DNA of 64,000 bases from Halovivax gelatinilyticus (GCF_024300625.1 NZ_CP101322.1:199992-263991); one strand, 5' to 3'. Shown: positions 8,569-16,983, counted from the stretch's first letter. Translations and numbers: made by a program. Notes: generated by a model from the sequence alone, not told the origin.

Positions 8569-10986
8569 TCACGTATCGTCACCGTCTGCGGTGGGGAGCG
8601 TAACCGAAAATGTCGAGCCCTCGCCCGGTTCGGACTCGACCCAGATGTCCCCACCGTGGCGTTCGACGATGCGCTTACAGAGTGCGAGACCGATTCCCGT
8701 TCCCGCGCGTCCGTCCCGGGCGTGCAGGCTCTGGAACACTTCGAAGACCCGCTCTCTGTCGTCCGGGTCGATGCCGATCCCCTCGTCGGCGACTGAGACG
8801 GTCACCTCTGAGCCGTTGTGCACGGCCGAAATCTCCACCCGTGGCGGTTCGTCGCTGTACTCGATCGCGTTCGAAAGGAGGTTCTGGAATAACTGGCGTA
8901 ACTGCCCTGGATCGCCCTCGACGCGAGGCAGCGACTCGACCGTGAGCGTGGTACCGGTCTCTTCGATCTTCATCTCGAGGTCCCGACGAACGTCTTCGAT
9001 AACGACCTCGAGATCGATCGGCTCGAACGGGTCGCCGCGCCGTTCGACTCGCGAGTACGCGAGCAACCCCTCGATCATGTCACGCATCCGCTGGGCGCCG
9101 TCGACGGCGAAGTCGATGAACTCCGCACCGTCCTCGTCGAGCTCGCTCGCGTAGCGGCGCTCGACCAGCTGGAGGTAGCTCGTGACCATCCGCAGGGGCT
9201 CTTGCAGGTCGTGTGATGCGGCGTAAGCGAACTGTTCGAGGCGCTCGTTGGATGCTTCCAGCCGCCGCTCGAACTGTTTGCGCTCGGTGATATCGGCCAG
9301 GGCGCCGGGAAACGACACCGGCGTCCCGTCTTCGTCGTACTCGACGTGACCGCGCGCAACGACCCAACGAAGGTCGTCGTCTGCGTCCCGAACGCGGTAC
9401 TCTTCTTCGTACGCCTCCCCCGATTCGACGACGTCCTCGATCGTTCGTCGGACTCGCTCCCGATCGTCGTCGTGGATGGCCGAGATGAACTGATCGAGCG
9501 GTACGCCCTCGGTCGCCGCCTCGGGATCGATCCCGTACTTCTCCGCGAAAGATGCGCTGGTTACCATCCGGTCATCGGGAATGTGCCACTCCCACGTCCC
9601 GACGGCACCGGCTTCGGCCGCCGCCTCCAGGCGCTCTTTCGTCTCCTCTAGGTAACGCTCGCGTTCGACCCGCTCGGTTACGTCGTTCGCCGCTCCGACC
9701 CACCCGGCGAGTTCGCCATCCTCGTCGAAGAGCGGCGTTGCACGAGAGACGAACCAGCCGACGGTACCGTCGTCACGAACGGTCCGGTGTTCCAGCTCGA
9801 AGCTACGTTTCGTCCGAATGGCCCCGTCGATGGCGTCCCGAACTCGCGGCTGGTCTTCGGGTGGGATATTCTGTTCGATCCACGACGACCGTCGCTCATC
9901 GGTGCCGGATTGGAAGTTCGCCCCTTCTAACGTCTGCACCTCGCTCCAATCTGCGTTCGTCGTGAACACGACGTCCGAGGTGGTGGTGACCAGCGCGCGA
10001 AATCGTTCTTCGCTCTCTCGCAACTGTTCGTACGCCTCTCGTTTCGCCTCTCGTAACAACTCCTGTCCGCGCAGGACGATGTCCGAGGCGAGCTGTATAT
10101 CCGTCTCGTCTCGGTCCTGCAGGAGCTCCTGGTCGCCTTCCGCCTGCAGTTCCTGGACGATCGGCGTGATGTCCTCGACGCTGTGGATGATGTAGTCGAG
10201 GGTTCCAGCCGCGTCGAACACCGGCGAATTGATCGGATTCCACCAGCGTTCCTCGAATTCGTCGCCGTCGGCGTCGCGAGCGGGAATCGGGTAGTGCGTA
10301 ACCGACATGACGTCGGCAGCCCCGGTCTCCGCGACGGTCTCGAGCGACTCGCGGAGGTTCTCGACGCCGTCGGCCGGGTCCTCAGGGTTGTTCGGAAAGA
10401 TCTCGAACAGCGATTTTCCCAGGATCTCCGACCGATCGGTCATCGTCGCGTCCAGATACGCATCGCTCACGGCAACGATTTCGTACTCGTCGGGCTGGAC
10501 GATGAGATAATTGCCGGGTACGTTCTCGAACAGTCGACGAAAGGTCGCTTCGGTGGCCTCCGTTGCCGTCCGGTTTCGTCCACCACGTTCGCGAACGACT
10601 CCGAGCGATCCCTGCCCGGTTTCGCCCGCGTCGAGTGCGGTCACTCGAACCTCACAGCGAACGTGGTTCCCCCCGGCGGTCTCCACGCTGAGATCGAGGA
10701 CCTCGCGCTGGTCGGCGTCGTTCGATACGTGACGGTCGAGTTCGCGTTCGATCCGCTCGCTGTCGTCACCGAACAGGACGGACACGCGCTCGCCGAGGAG
10801 CTCCTCACGCGAGTATCCGGTCAGATCGACGATGGCGTCGTTGACCGAAACGAGGCGGTCGTCGGCGTCGAGTCGATAGATCCCGTCGTCGATCGTCTCG
10901 ACGAGGGCGTGATAGTACTCGAGGGCCTCGGTGTCGTCCGTTTGCCCCCAGAACGGTTTTTCAGAAGCCCCCGCCCGGTCACCCAT
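8569..10986 (-). CDS. Multi-PAS sensor histidine kinase
   Basis: An 805-aa cytoplasmic sensor kinase with no membrane segment. It contains about four PAS/PAC domains (residues ~25-140, 145-275, 325-445 and 455-575), separated by a helical linker near 275-325. A HisKA domain follows with the phospho-acceptor histidine in AASHDLQEPLRMV. The HATPase domain has an intact N box (QNLLSNAIEYS), G1 (DEGIGIDPDD) and G2 (GTGIGLALCKRIVERHGG). It should autophosphorylate in response to redox, light or small-molecule signals sensed by the PAS domains. No response regulator lies beside it, so it is an orphan kinase, as is common in haloarchaea. I start at ATG 10986 (MGDRAG); an ATG three codons upstream is equally possible. 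Confidence 0.92.
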   Translation of the reverse strand: MGDRAGASEKPFWGQTDDTEALEYYHALVETIDDGIYRLDADDRLVSVNDAIVDLTGYSREELLGERVSVLFGDDSERIERELDRHVSNDADQREVLDLSVETAGGNHVRCEVRVTALDAGETGQGSLGVVRERGGRNRTATEATEATFRRLFENVPGNYLIVQPDEYEIVAVSDAYLDATMTDRSEILGKSLFEIFPNNPEDPADGVENLRESLETVAETGAADVMSVTHYPIPARDADGDEFEERWWNPINSPVFDAAGTLDYIIHSVEDITPIVQELQAEGDQELLQDRDETDIQLASDIVLRGQELLREAKREAYEQLRESEERFRALVTTTSDVVFTTNADWSEVQTLEGANFQSGTDERRSSWIEQNIPPEDQPRVRDAIDGAIRTKRSFELEHRTVRDDGTVGWFVSRATPLFDEDGELAGWVGAANDVTERVERERYLEETKERLEAAAEAGAVGTWEWHIPDDRMVTSASFAEKYGIDPEAATEGVPLDQFISAIHDDDRERVRRTIEDVVESGEAYEEEYRVRDADDDLRWVVARGHVEYDEDGTPVSFPGALADITERKQFERRLEASNERLEQFAYAASHDLQEPLRMVTSYLQLVERRYASELDEDGAEFIDFAVDGAQRMRDMIEGLLAYSRVERRGDPFEPIDLEVVIEDVRRDLEMKIEETGTTLTVESLPRVEGDPGQLRQLFQNLLSNAIEYSDEPPRVEISAVHNGSEVTVSVADEGIGIDPDDRERVFEVFQSLHARDGRAGTGIGLALCKRIVERHGGDIWVESEPGEGSTFSVTLPTADGDDT

Positions 10987-11056
10987 GGACACCATGAGAG
11001 CCTCGATTCAGATAAGCTCCGTGCCTAAACCCTCGGTGCGCTACGCTGAGTCGACA

Positions 11057-11083
11057 GTAATCCGATCGAGGCGGTCGGATTAC
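11057..11083. repeat. Perfect 9-bp inverted repeat upstream of the kinase gene
   Basis: GTAATCCGA (11057-11065) and TCGGATTAC (11075-11083) are perfect reverse complements separated by 9 bases. The element sits 70-100 bases upstream of the histidine kinase start, in the 460-base gene-free interval 10987-11455. It could be an operator or a transcribed hairpin. Confidence 0.5.
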
Positions 11084-11185
11084 CTCGGAGACGATGTCGT
11101 TCCACACGGACTGTTTCGGGCACCGTCGGAGATCGGTATCTGAGTGAACGGGCCACCGCGTCATAATTCATCGCCCACACCAGTA

Positions 11186-11193
11186 GATATAAG
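11186..11193 (+). promoter_or_regulatory. TATA-like box ahead of the structured element
   Basis: GATATAAG lies 25-32 bases before the first base-paired position (11218) of the structured element. An archaeal TATA box at this place predicts transcription starting around 11213-11217, exactly at the foot of the stem. Confidence 0.45.
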
Positions 11194-11214
11194 CCGTCTT
11201 ACGATCAACTCGTT

Positions 11215-11304
11215 GACGGAAGCCGCGCTCTAACGGGGTAGAAATGCCCCGGGTGCTGAGACACCCAGGGCGCGGCTTCCAAAACCCACACACAGGGTTT
11301 TTGG
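11215..11304 (+). ncRNA. Candidate structured RNA: three-way junction plus terminator-like hairpin
   Basis: An 11-bp perfect stem (GGAAGCCGCGC 11218-11228 with GCGCGGCTTCC 11270-11280) encloses two adjacent hairpins. P2 spans 11234-11251 (GGGGTA/TGCCCC closed by a GAAA tetraloop). P3 spans 11251-11266 (GGGTG/CACCC with a 6-base loop). Immediately after, AAAACCC (11281-11287) pairs with GGGTTTT (11295-11301), ending in a T-run. With the TATA-like box upstream this makes a complete promoter-RNA-terminator unit in a gene-free interval. The GNRA tetraloop and zero-length P2/P3 linker are RNA-like features. An alternative is the right end or omega-RNA-like remnant of an IS200/IS605 element, but no TnpA/TnpB remnant is visible nearby. 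Confidence 0.5.
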
Positions 11305-11455
11305 TCGCCATGATTGCGTACACACTTCCGAGACAAAAAGGTCTCGCACGCTCGCGGTACGGAGAGTCGAATCGCTCCCCCTCGTTCGGTTTAGATTTCT
11401 CGAGTCGGGGTGGTATCTCTCGTTGGTGGATGGAACGACGGTACCGGAGGGGAGC

Positions 11456-11680
11456 ATGAAAGCGATCGCGGAGATCGTCGCGTCGATCGACGACCGACCC
11501 GACCGCGAGTGCTATCGGTGTGATCGCGACGTTCCCGGCGACCAGCTCTGTCGACTCTCCTTTACGGTGTCCGATTCGCTGGCGGATCGATACGAATCGG
11601 TATCGCGGCCGTGTTGTATCGACTGCGCGGCGGCGCTCGGGATGCTGGAACTGACGGACTGGATAGATGAGAATCGGTGA
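11456..11680 (+). CDS. Small zinc-ribbon protein (74 aa)
   Basis: A short acidic protein with two paired-cysteine knuckles, CYRCDRDV (residues ~20-27) and CCIDCAAAL (~52-60), which together can bind one zinc. The ATG at 11456 is fixed by a strong ribosome-binding sequence, GGAGGGGA, ending just upstream of the start; this is unusual among the many leaderless genes here. Proteins of this shape are common conserved haloarchaeal hypotheticals. The 204-base interval downstream belongs to the next operon's promoter. Confidence 0.75.
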   Translation: MKAIAEIVASIDDRPDRECYRCDRDVPGDQLCRLSFTVSDSLADRYESVSRPCCIDCAAALGMLELTDWIDENR

Positions 11681-11789
11681 TTAATTCGAATGCAGTTATA
11701 CTTCTAGTGGTGTGCAGGTTTATATCGGAATTAGGCGGGTAGTGTTTCGTAGATGACTTCCAACATTTGCGAAGAACTATGCAGACGTG

Positions 11790-11821
11790 TTCCTAATAGG
11801 AAATATATGCCTAATAGGAAA
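11790..11821. promoter_or_regulatory. Paired operator repeats flanking a TATA box
   Basis: CCTAATAGGAAA occurs at 11792-11803 and 11810-11821, an 18-bp phase. The first copy lies in a perfect palindrome, TTCCTA-A-TAGGAA (11790-11802); the second (TGCCTA-A-TAGGAA) has one mismatch. The only TATA-like stretch, AAATATAT (11801-11808), lies between and overlaps them. A dimeric repressor bound here would block the promoter of the following nucleotidyltransferase/HEPN operon. The N-terminal HTH of the first gene is the obvious candidate. Confidence 0.65.
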
Positions 11822-11884
11822 GGGTCGGTGACGATCGCACTGTAGCACCCGTTTCCTGACGAGCGGATCTTCCGGTATCAGGCG

Positions 11885-12475
11885 ATGCAAGACCTTCTGT
11901 CCGTTCTCATCGATCAGCCGTACGACGAGTTCACGGGCAGTGAACTCGCTGCCCTGATCGACGCCGATCGGTCGACCGTCTCGAAGGCCGTTTCGCTTCT
12001 CACGAGCGTCGACGCGGTAGAGACGCGTCGAGACGGCCGAAAGCGGTTCGTGCGCGTAAACCGTGATCGTCTATCCAAACCCGATCCGATCCTGTCGATT
12101 GCACAGACCGAATTTCATCAACCCGTCCACGCATTCGTCGAACGGGCTCGTGAAAATCTCGACACATTGGCCGGAATCGTCCTCTTTGGAAGCGTCGCCC
12201 GAGGGAACGCCGATCGAGCGAGCGACATCGATCTCCTCGTGCTCGTAGCGGAAGATAAAACGGCTGCACGACGGACCGTCCAGTCCATCGTCAGGGAACT
12301 CGAGGAAACGACGTTCGACGGGGACCGATATACGTACCAGCCGTTGGTCGAATCCACCGAAAGCGCACGGAGAATCGGTGACCGGCTTCGGGAACAGTTC
12401 AACGAGGGGATTACGCTCGTCCCCTCGGACCAGCTTACCGACGTGAGACGGGAGGTGTACGCCGATGGTGAATAA
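11885..12475 (+). CDS. HTH-nucleotidyltransferase (MNT-type) antitoxin-like protein
   Basis: The 196-aa protein has an N-terminal winged HTH (residues ~1-60; ELAALIDADRSTVSKAVSLL is the recognition unit). A minimal nucleotidyltransferase domain follows, with the signature GIVLFGSVARGNADRASDID (G-S-x10-D-x-D; both metal-binding aspartates present), and then a helical tail. MNT/HEPN pairs act as toxin-antitoxin modules in which the MNT protein adenylylates or shields the HEPN RNase. The downstream HEPN-like gene overlaps by 11 bases, so translation is coupled. The fused HTH plus two operator repeats upstream strongly suggest autoregulation. No in-frame start exists between ATG 11885 and the preceding stop. 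Confidence 0.82.
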   Translation: MQDLLSVLIDQPYDEFTGSELAALIDADRSTVSKAVSLLTSVDAVETRRDGRKRFVRVNRDRLSKPDPILSIAQTEFHQPVHAFVERARENLDTLAGIVLFGSVARGNADRASDIDLLVLVAEDKTAARRTVQSIVRELEETTFDGDRYTYQPLVESTESARRIGDRLREQFNEGITLVPSDQLTDVRREVYADGE

Positions 12476-12971
12476 CGCCATCCGAGACGATCTCGTGGCG
12501 GCCGAACGAACGTTCGAGCGGTCACCCGTGACGATCGAGGAGGGGCTCGACGTGGAAGACCCGGAATTGGTACAGCTACGCCGGGCGTGTCGTCTGCTCG
12601 CGGCCGGGTCGTCGCTTCTCGAACAGGGTTACTATACGGTCGTGATCGAACCGTCGTTCGTCGCGACAGAACGAACCATTCAGTTTCGGCTCATTCACGA
12701 CGGAGCTATGGCACCTGAGGAGGTCATCAGCAGCCACCGGCGACTCTACCAACGAGGCGCAACGGCCGGGCTCTACGACGAACGGTTCGGTGAGCAACTC
12801 GCCGACCTGTGGAACCACAACCGGACGAAGACGTACTACCGACTCGGAATCGCGACCGAAGAGCAAGCCATGGCGATGTCCCAGTTCGCCACCACCTTCC
12901 ACCGACACCTCGTCTCGACGAGCCGAACCAAACACGAGTGCGTCTGCGAGACCCCGCCCAGGGAGCGGTGA
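12465..12971 (+). CDS. HEPN-domain protein, putative toxin partner
   Basis: A 168-aa all-helical protein directly coupled (11-base overlap) to the nucleotidyltransferase gene, the standard layout of MNT-HEPN modules. Helices with RRACRLLAAGSSLLEQGYYTVV and TERTIQFRLIHDGAMAP fit the HEPN fold. The canonical HEPN RNase motif R-x4-6-H is not evident. The likely equivalent, HNRTKTYYR, has tyrosines where the histidine is expected. The protein might therefore be a degenerate toxin, use another residue, or act as a substrate-binding partner. It ends with a short Cys-containing tail (ECVCETPP). Confidence 0.7.
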   Translation: MVNNAIRDDLVAAERTFERSPVTIEEGLDVEDPELVQLRRACRLLAAGSSLLEQGYYTVVIEPSFVATERTIQFRLIHDGAMAPEEVISSHRRLYQRGATAGLYDERFGEQLADLWNHNRTKTYYRLGIATEEQAMAMSQFATTFHRHLVSTSRTKHECVCETPPRER

Positions 12972-13070
12972 CCGACTGTCCGAGATTCGAACGACGGTCT
13001 ATCCGTTCTGAAAACCGAAAACGACCGCCCCGCTCGACAACGGCGCGGTTCGTCAATAGAAATTTCAGCC

Positions 13071-13652
13071 TCAGTCGCTGATGAACTTGTTATCGCGCCA
13101 GTTGACGCCGCTCGTCGACCCCGTCGAATCTCGCGGGCCCTCGACGACCTCGACGTCGGCCGGACGGACCTCGCCGTCGACGATCCGGGTGGCTTCGAGT
13201 TCGCCCCCGTTGTCGGTGATCGCCGTCAGCGTGCCTTTCTCCGACTGCTCGGCGATGTCACAGAGGACGAGAAACATCTCGTACTGCAACAACGAATTCT
13301 GGAGGACGGTCTCGCGGTCGCCCTTGAACGCGGCGTACTCGACGAGTTCGGACTCGATCTCCTCTTCCTCGTCGTCCTCCCAGCGGAAGGCGTTGCGGTG
13401 TTCGTCCGGGTCCTCCTCGTAGACGCGGTTTTCGGTAACGCTGGCTTTTAGCTGGGCCGACGGGGTGTACTTGCTCACGCTCTCGTCTTCGGCGTCGGCT
13501 TTGAGGATGAGCGTGTTGTTTCGCCGGGTGAGTTCGACGTCTGTGATGCCGTCGGGATAGGTCGCTTCGTCGAGGTGATCGTGAAGGTCCTCGAGTGGCA
13601 GTTCGAGCGTCGAGTGCAATCGATACACGTGGCTGGATTCCTCAGTTGACAT
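13071..13652 (-). CDS. Conserved acidic haloarchaeal protein of unknown function
   Basis: The 193-aa product is soluble and very acidic (a run of Asp/Glu around DDEEEEIESE), with predicted mixed alpha/beta structure and no signal peptide or membrane segment. I recognise no catalytic motif. The ATG at 13650-13652 begins MSTEESSHVYRLHS, a typical haloarchaeal N-terminus. The family name cannot be given with confidence; it looks like a house-keeping hypothetical and not a transferred gene. It is convergent with the HEPN gene, separated by 99 bases. Confidence 0.7.
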   Translation of the reverse strand: MSTEESSHVYRLHSTLELPLEDLHDHLDEATYPDGITDVELTRRNNTLILKADAEDESVSKYTPSAQLKASVTENRVYEEDPDEHRNAFRWEDDEEEEIESELVEYAAFKGDRETVLQNSLLQYEMFLVLCDIAEQSEKGTLTAITDNGGELEATRIVDGEVRPADVEVVEGPRDSTGSTSGVNWRDNKFISD

Positions 13653-13847
13653 GGGTAAGGGTACGTGGGCTAGTCGCTTGTCTCCATATACGAGACCGGC
13701 GCTTATATGAACTGCTGTTCGATACCGGAGCCAGATTCGCGCATGAATCTAAAACCGAATGCCACCTTGATCGAATGAAGTACGGATGAGTCACAAAATT
13801 ATCTGCGCGAATCGAGTCGGAGAAATACAGACGGCCGACACCGGGTC

Positions 13848-14192
13848 TCACTGCGCGCCGACGGTCTCCGCCAGTTCGCCGCGCTCGTGGAGTTCCTCTA
13901 GAATGTCGCTGCCGCCGACGAACTCGCCGTCGACGTACGTCTGCGGGATCGTCTCCCAGCCGCTGTGAGCCGACAGCGCCTGCCGGTACTCTGGGAGCGA
14001 TTCGAGCACGTCGACCGTCTCGACGTCGTCTCGGTGCTGAGAGAGGAGGCCGAGCGCCTTCCGGGAGTAGCCACACTGGGGCATCAGCGCGGTCCCCTTC
14101 ATGAAGAGGACGACATCGTTCTCCTCGATCGCGGTCTCTACCTGCTCGGTCACTTCCTCCTGATCGAGCCCTTGGTTCGGTGGGAAGTCCAT
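13848..14192 (-). CDS. Monothiol glutaredoxin, Grx4/GrxD family
   Basis: The 114-aa thioredoxin-fold protein has the monothiol active site CGYS (in MPQCGYSRKAL) and the family motifs VVLFMKGT, TIPQTYVDGEFVGGSDIL and a Gly-Glu rich C-terminus. Grx4-type proteins carry or transfer [2Fe-2S] clusters and take part in Fe-S assembly; in haloarchaea, gamma-glutamylcysteine rather than glutathione is the likely low-molecular thiol. The length is normal and all key residues are present. It lies just downstream of the sugar-acid genes but has its own intergenic space, so co-regulation is doubtful. Confidence 0.93.
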   Translation of the reverse strand: MDFPPNQGLDQEEVTEQVETAIEENDVVLFMKGTALMPQCGYSRKALGLLSQHRDDVETVDVLESLPEYRQALSAHSGWETIPQTYVDGEFVGGSDILEELHERGELAETVGAQ

Positions 14193-14242
14193 ACGCAGGG
14201 TACAGGCGGTCGCCGGATATGCCTTGCGCCATCGGCGAACCG

Positions 14243-14905
14243 TTACTCCGACCGCGCGGCCTCGATCTCCTCGACGAACTTCGCGGCGCGACGTTCGATC
14301 GAGTCGAAATCGCCCGATTCGATCGCCTCGCGGTCGACCAGATCGCCGCCGACGCCGACCGCCACCGCTCCCGCGTCGACGTAGTCACCGACGTTCTGGA
14401 GCGTCACTCCGCCGGTCGGGATCAACGAGACGTCGCCGAACGGGCCAGACAGCGCCGAGAGGTGGGCGGGGCCGACGCTTCCGGCCGGGAACACTTTGAG
14501 CGCGTCGGCGCCCGCCTCGATCGCGGAGACGGCCTCGGTCGGCGTGAGAACGCCACACAGCGAGGCGACGTCCCGACGGTTGCAGGCACGGACGACATCG
14601 AGCGCCGCGTGAGGCGTGACGACGAACGTTGCGCCGGCGTCGATCACGACGGCCGCTGACTCCGCGTCGAGAACGGTTCCGGCCCCGACGACGGCGTCCG
14701 TCTCGGCTAGCTCCGCGCGAAGCGTCGCGATCTTCGCCGCGGCGCCCGGATCGTCCGCGGTGATCTCGATGCCGGAGACGCCGCCGTCGACGAGCGCCTC
14801 GGCGACGGGGAGGACCGTCGATTCGTCGACACCGCGGAGGACGGCCACGACGCCGTCGTCGGCGATCCGATCGAGCGGGTCCGGCGAAGAGGGTGATCGA
14901 ATCAT
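14243..14905 (-). CDS. 2-dehydro-3-deoxy-(6-phospho)gluconate aldolase, bacterial KDPG type
   Basis: A 220-aa class I aldolase of the KDPG/KHG family. The glutamate in GIEITADDP, the phosphate-binding TFVVTPHAAL and the Schiff-base lysine in DALKVFPAGSVGP are all visible, followed by IPTGGVTLQNVGDYV. It cleaves KDPG (or a KDPGal analogue) to pyruvate and glyceraldehyde 3-phosphate. It lies 4 bases downstream of an enolase-superfamily dehydratase and near gfcR. This places it in the semi-phosphorylative Entner-Doudoroff pathway used by haloarchaea for glucose or galactose. The kinase is not in the window. Confidence 0.92.
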   Translation of the reverse strand: MIRSPSSPDPLDRIADDGVVAVLRGVDESTVLPVAEALVDGGVSGIEITADDPGAAAKIATLRAELAETDAVVGAGTVLDAESAAVVIDAGATFVVTPHAALDVVRACNRRDVASLCGVLTPTEAVSAIEAGADALKVFPAGSVGPAHLSALSGPFGDVSLIPTGGVTLQNVGDYVDAGAVAVGVGGDLVDREAIESGDFDSIERRAAKFVEEIEAARSE

Positions 14906-14909
14906 CGGG

Positions 14910-16199
14910 TCACACCTCGTCGAACAGTTCCTCGCCTTCGACCATGTGCGCCTCCACGGCGTCCATATCGAGCGTCACCCCGAGTCCCGGCTGCTCGGGC
15001 ACCTCGATGTAGCCCTCCTCGATGACCGTCTCGGAGACGAGGTCGTCCCACCAGTCGAGTTCGTAGGAGTGAAACTCGACGGCGAGCGCGTTCGATATCG
15101 CCGCCCCGACGTGGACGCTCGCGACGGTCGCAACGGGCGAGGAGACGTTGTGCATCGCCACGGGGACGTAGTAGAGGTCGGCCAGATCGGCGATTTTGAC
15201 CGTCTCGCGCATGCCCCCGACTTTCGGCAGGTCGGGCGCGACGATGTCGACGGCGCCTTCTTCCAGTAGCCGCCGCTGACCGTGGGTTCGGTAGACGTTC
15301 TCCCCGGCGGCGATCGGCGTGCTCGTCGATCGCGTTACCTCGCGCTGGACGTCGTGATTCTCCGGCGGGACGGGATCTTCGAGCCACCAGACGTCGTACT
15401 GCTCGAGTGCCCTGGCCAATCGTTTCGCGCTGTCGCCGGAAAACGACCAGTGACAGTCGAAGGCGACGTCAGCGCGGTGGCCGACCGCCTCGGTCACGGC
15501 CTCGACGATGGCCTTCTTGTGGGCGATCTCCGCGTTACGGAGGTGGCGATTTGCCCGATCCTTCTCGTGGCCCGACGGAACGTCGAGATCGAACTTCAGC
15601 GCGTCGTACCCGAGGTCGGAGACGACGCGTTCGGCCTCCTCGGCGACGGCGATCGGATCGGCCGCCGGCGGGTCCTCACCAGTGGGTTTTCCGTCCGGTG
15701 GCCCCGCCCCACCCTCAGTTTCGGTGTGACAGTCACAGTAGACGCGCACCGCGTCGCGGTACTTCCCGCCGAGCAGCTGGTAGGCCGGCACCTCGAGAAT
15801 CTTCCCGGTTATATCGTGCAGGGCGATCTCGATCCCCGAGATGGCCGTGACGGTGACGCCGCCGATGGACCCCTCACCCGACATCCGCTGGATAAGGTGC
15901 TCGGTCAGACGATCGATGTCGAGCGGGTTCTCGCCGACGAGAAACGGCGCCATTCGCTCGATTAACTCGGGCGCGCCGGCGCCCCAGTAGGCCTCGCCCG
16001 TGCCGACGATGCCGGCGTCGGTGTAGACGCGCACGAGCGTCCACGGAAAGTTGCCGTCGACCATCGTGGTCTGGACGTCCGTGATCTCGACGTCGCGGCC
16101 GCCGCCACGGTCGGCCGTGACGCCCATCGATTCGGCCGCAAGATCGCGCATCGTGTACTCGGCGTTCGGATCGCGAAGCCCGCGATAATCGATCCCCAT
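14910..16199 (-). CDS. Enolase-superfamily sugar-acid dehydratase (gluconate/galactonate dehydratase-like)
   Basis: A 429-aa MR/MLE-group enolase-superfamily enzyme. Candidate metal ligands are the Asp in VAFDCHWSF, the Glu in WWLEDPVPPE and the Glu in IAAGENVYR. The candidate bases are the Lys in YDALKFDLD and the His in VAMHNVSSP. The N-terminal capping domain contains VGTGEAYWGAG. Haloarchaeal gluconate dehydratase belongs to this group, and the coupled KDPG-type aldolase downstream makes a sugar-acid substrate likely, giving 2-keto-3-deoxy acids. A lone insertion (TEGGAGPPDGKPTGEDPP) in the barrel is Gly/Pro rich. I use ATG 16199; a GTG five codons upstream is possible. Substrate specificity (gluconate, galactonate, xylonate) cannot be read from the sequence. 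Confidence 0.88.
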   Translation of the reverse strand: MGIDYRGLRDPNAEYTMRDLAAESMGVTADRGGGRDVEITDVQTTMVDGNFPWTLVRVYTDAGIVGTGEAYWGAGAPELIERMAPFLVGENPLDIDRLTEHLIQRMSGEGSIGGVTVTAISGIEIALHDITGKILEVPAYQLLGGKYRDAVRVYCDCHTETEGGAGPPDGKPTGEDPPAADPIAVAEEAERVVSDLGYDALKFDLDVPSGHEKDRANRHLRNAEIAHKKAIVEAVTEAVGHRADVAFDCHWSFSGDSAKRLARALEQYDVWWLEDPVPPENHDVQREVTRSTSTPIAAGENVYRTHGQRRLLEEGAVDIVAPDLPKVGGMRETVKIADLADLYYVPVAMHNVSSPVATVASVHVGAAISNALAVEFHSYELDWWDDLVSETVIEEGYIEVPEQPGLGVTLDMDAVEAHMVEGEELFDEV

Positions 16200-16320
16200 G
16201 CCCGTCACAATCACCCGGACGATTGTAGCCCTTGTTTCACGGCGAGTGACCGGTACGCCGCACTGACCGTCCCGCTTCGAAACGTGGCCAGATCAGTCAT
16301 CACGAGCCGCCGGCGTTGAC

Positions 16321-16983
16321 TTACTCCGCAGACGATCGGTCGTCGTTTCCCGGACCGACGCTGATCACTTGAAGCAGCGAGTAGACGGGAACGCCGTCGA
16401 GTTCGTCGACCCCGCGCTTGTCCGCGAGCACCACGCAGGCGAGCGGTTTCCCGCCGTCGTCGCGGATCGCGTCGATCGTCTCGGCCATCGTCGTGCCGCT
16501 CGTAATCGTATCGTCGACCACGTAGCACTCCCGGTCGCGTATCTCGGCGAAGTTGTGGCTGAACGTTCCGGCCAGTTCCTCGATGTCGCCTTCGTCCCAC
16601 TGGTGTTTCGCCGGCGTGTAGGTCGCCAGGTCGGTTTCGAGTTCGCGGGCGACCAGGGCGGCGATGGGGCCGCCCGCCTTCTCGATACCGACGGTCAGAT
16701 CGACGTCCTCGCCGTGTTTTTCCAGGAGATCCGCCATCGCGATCGCCATCGCGTCCATCCGGCGCGAGTCGCGACCGATCGCCGACCAGTCGACGTGGAT
16801 GTCGGGCGTTGTGCCGTCGTCTGTGGCTCGGGCCGTCGAGTCGTCGTCAGCGGCGTCGCTTCGCTCGACGAGCCAGCTCGCCGTCTCGCGCGAGACGTTG
16901 AGTTCGTCCGCGATCTCTCCGCGCGACAATCCCTGCTCGGCGAGCGCAGCCGCACCTTCGATGAGGTCGTCGACGTTCTTCAT
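16321..16983 (-). CDS. gfcR: Transcriptional regulator GfcR (orotate phosphoribosyltransferase-like)
   Basis: The 220-aa protein joins an N-terminal HTH (GLSRGEIADELNVSRETASW) to a phosphoribosyltransferase domain with the PRPP loop ECYVVDDTITSGTTM. This architecture is that of GfcR, which in Haloferax volcanii activates glucose and fructose catabolic genes of the semi-phosphorylative Entner-Doudoroff route; the PRT domain probably senses a metabolite and is not a biosynthetic enzyme. The neighbouring dehydratase and aldolase are plausible targets, being transcribed in the same direction ~120 bases downstream. ATG 16983 gives the usual MKNVDDLIE start. A true pyrE would lack the HTH. Confidence 0.93.
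   Translation of the reverse strand: MKNVDDLIEGAAALAEQGLSRGEIADELNVSRETASWLVERSDAADDDSTARATDDGTTPDIHVDWSAIGRDSRRMDAMAIAMADLLEKHGEDVDLTVGIEKAGGPIAALVARELETDLATYTPAKHQWDEGDIEELAGTFSHNFAEIRDRECYVVDDTITSGTTMAETIDAIRDDGGKPLACVVLADKRGVDELDGVPVYSLLQVISVGPGNDDRSSAE

Noticed and set aside
11156-11310. tRNA with intron or 7S RNA at the structured element
   Set aside because: No anticodon stem, T-arm or SRP domain; the fold is a simple three-way junction too short for these.
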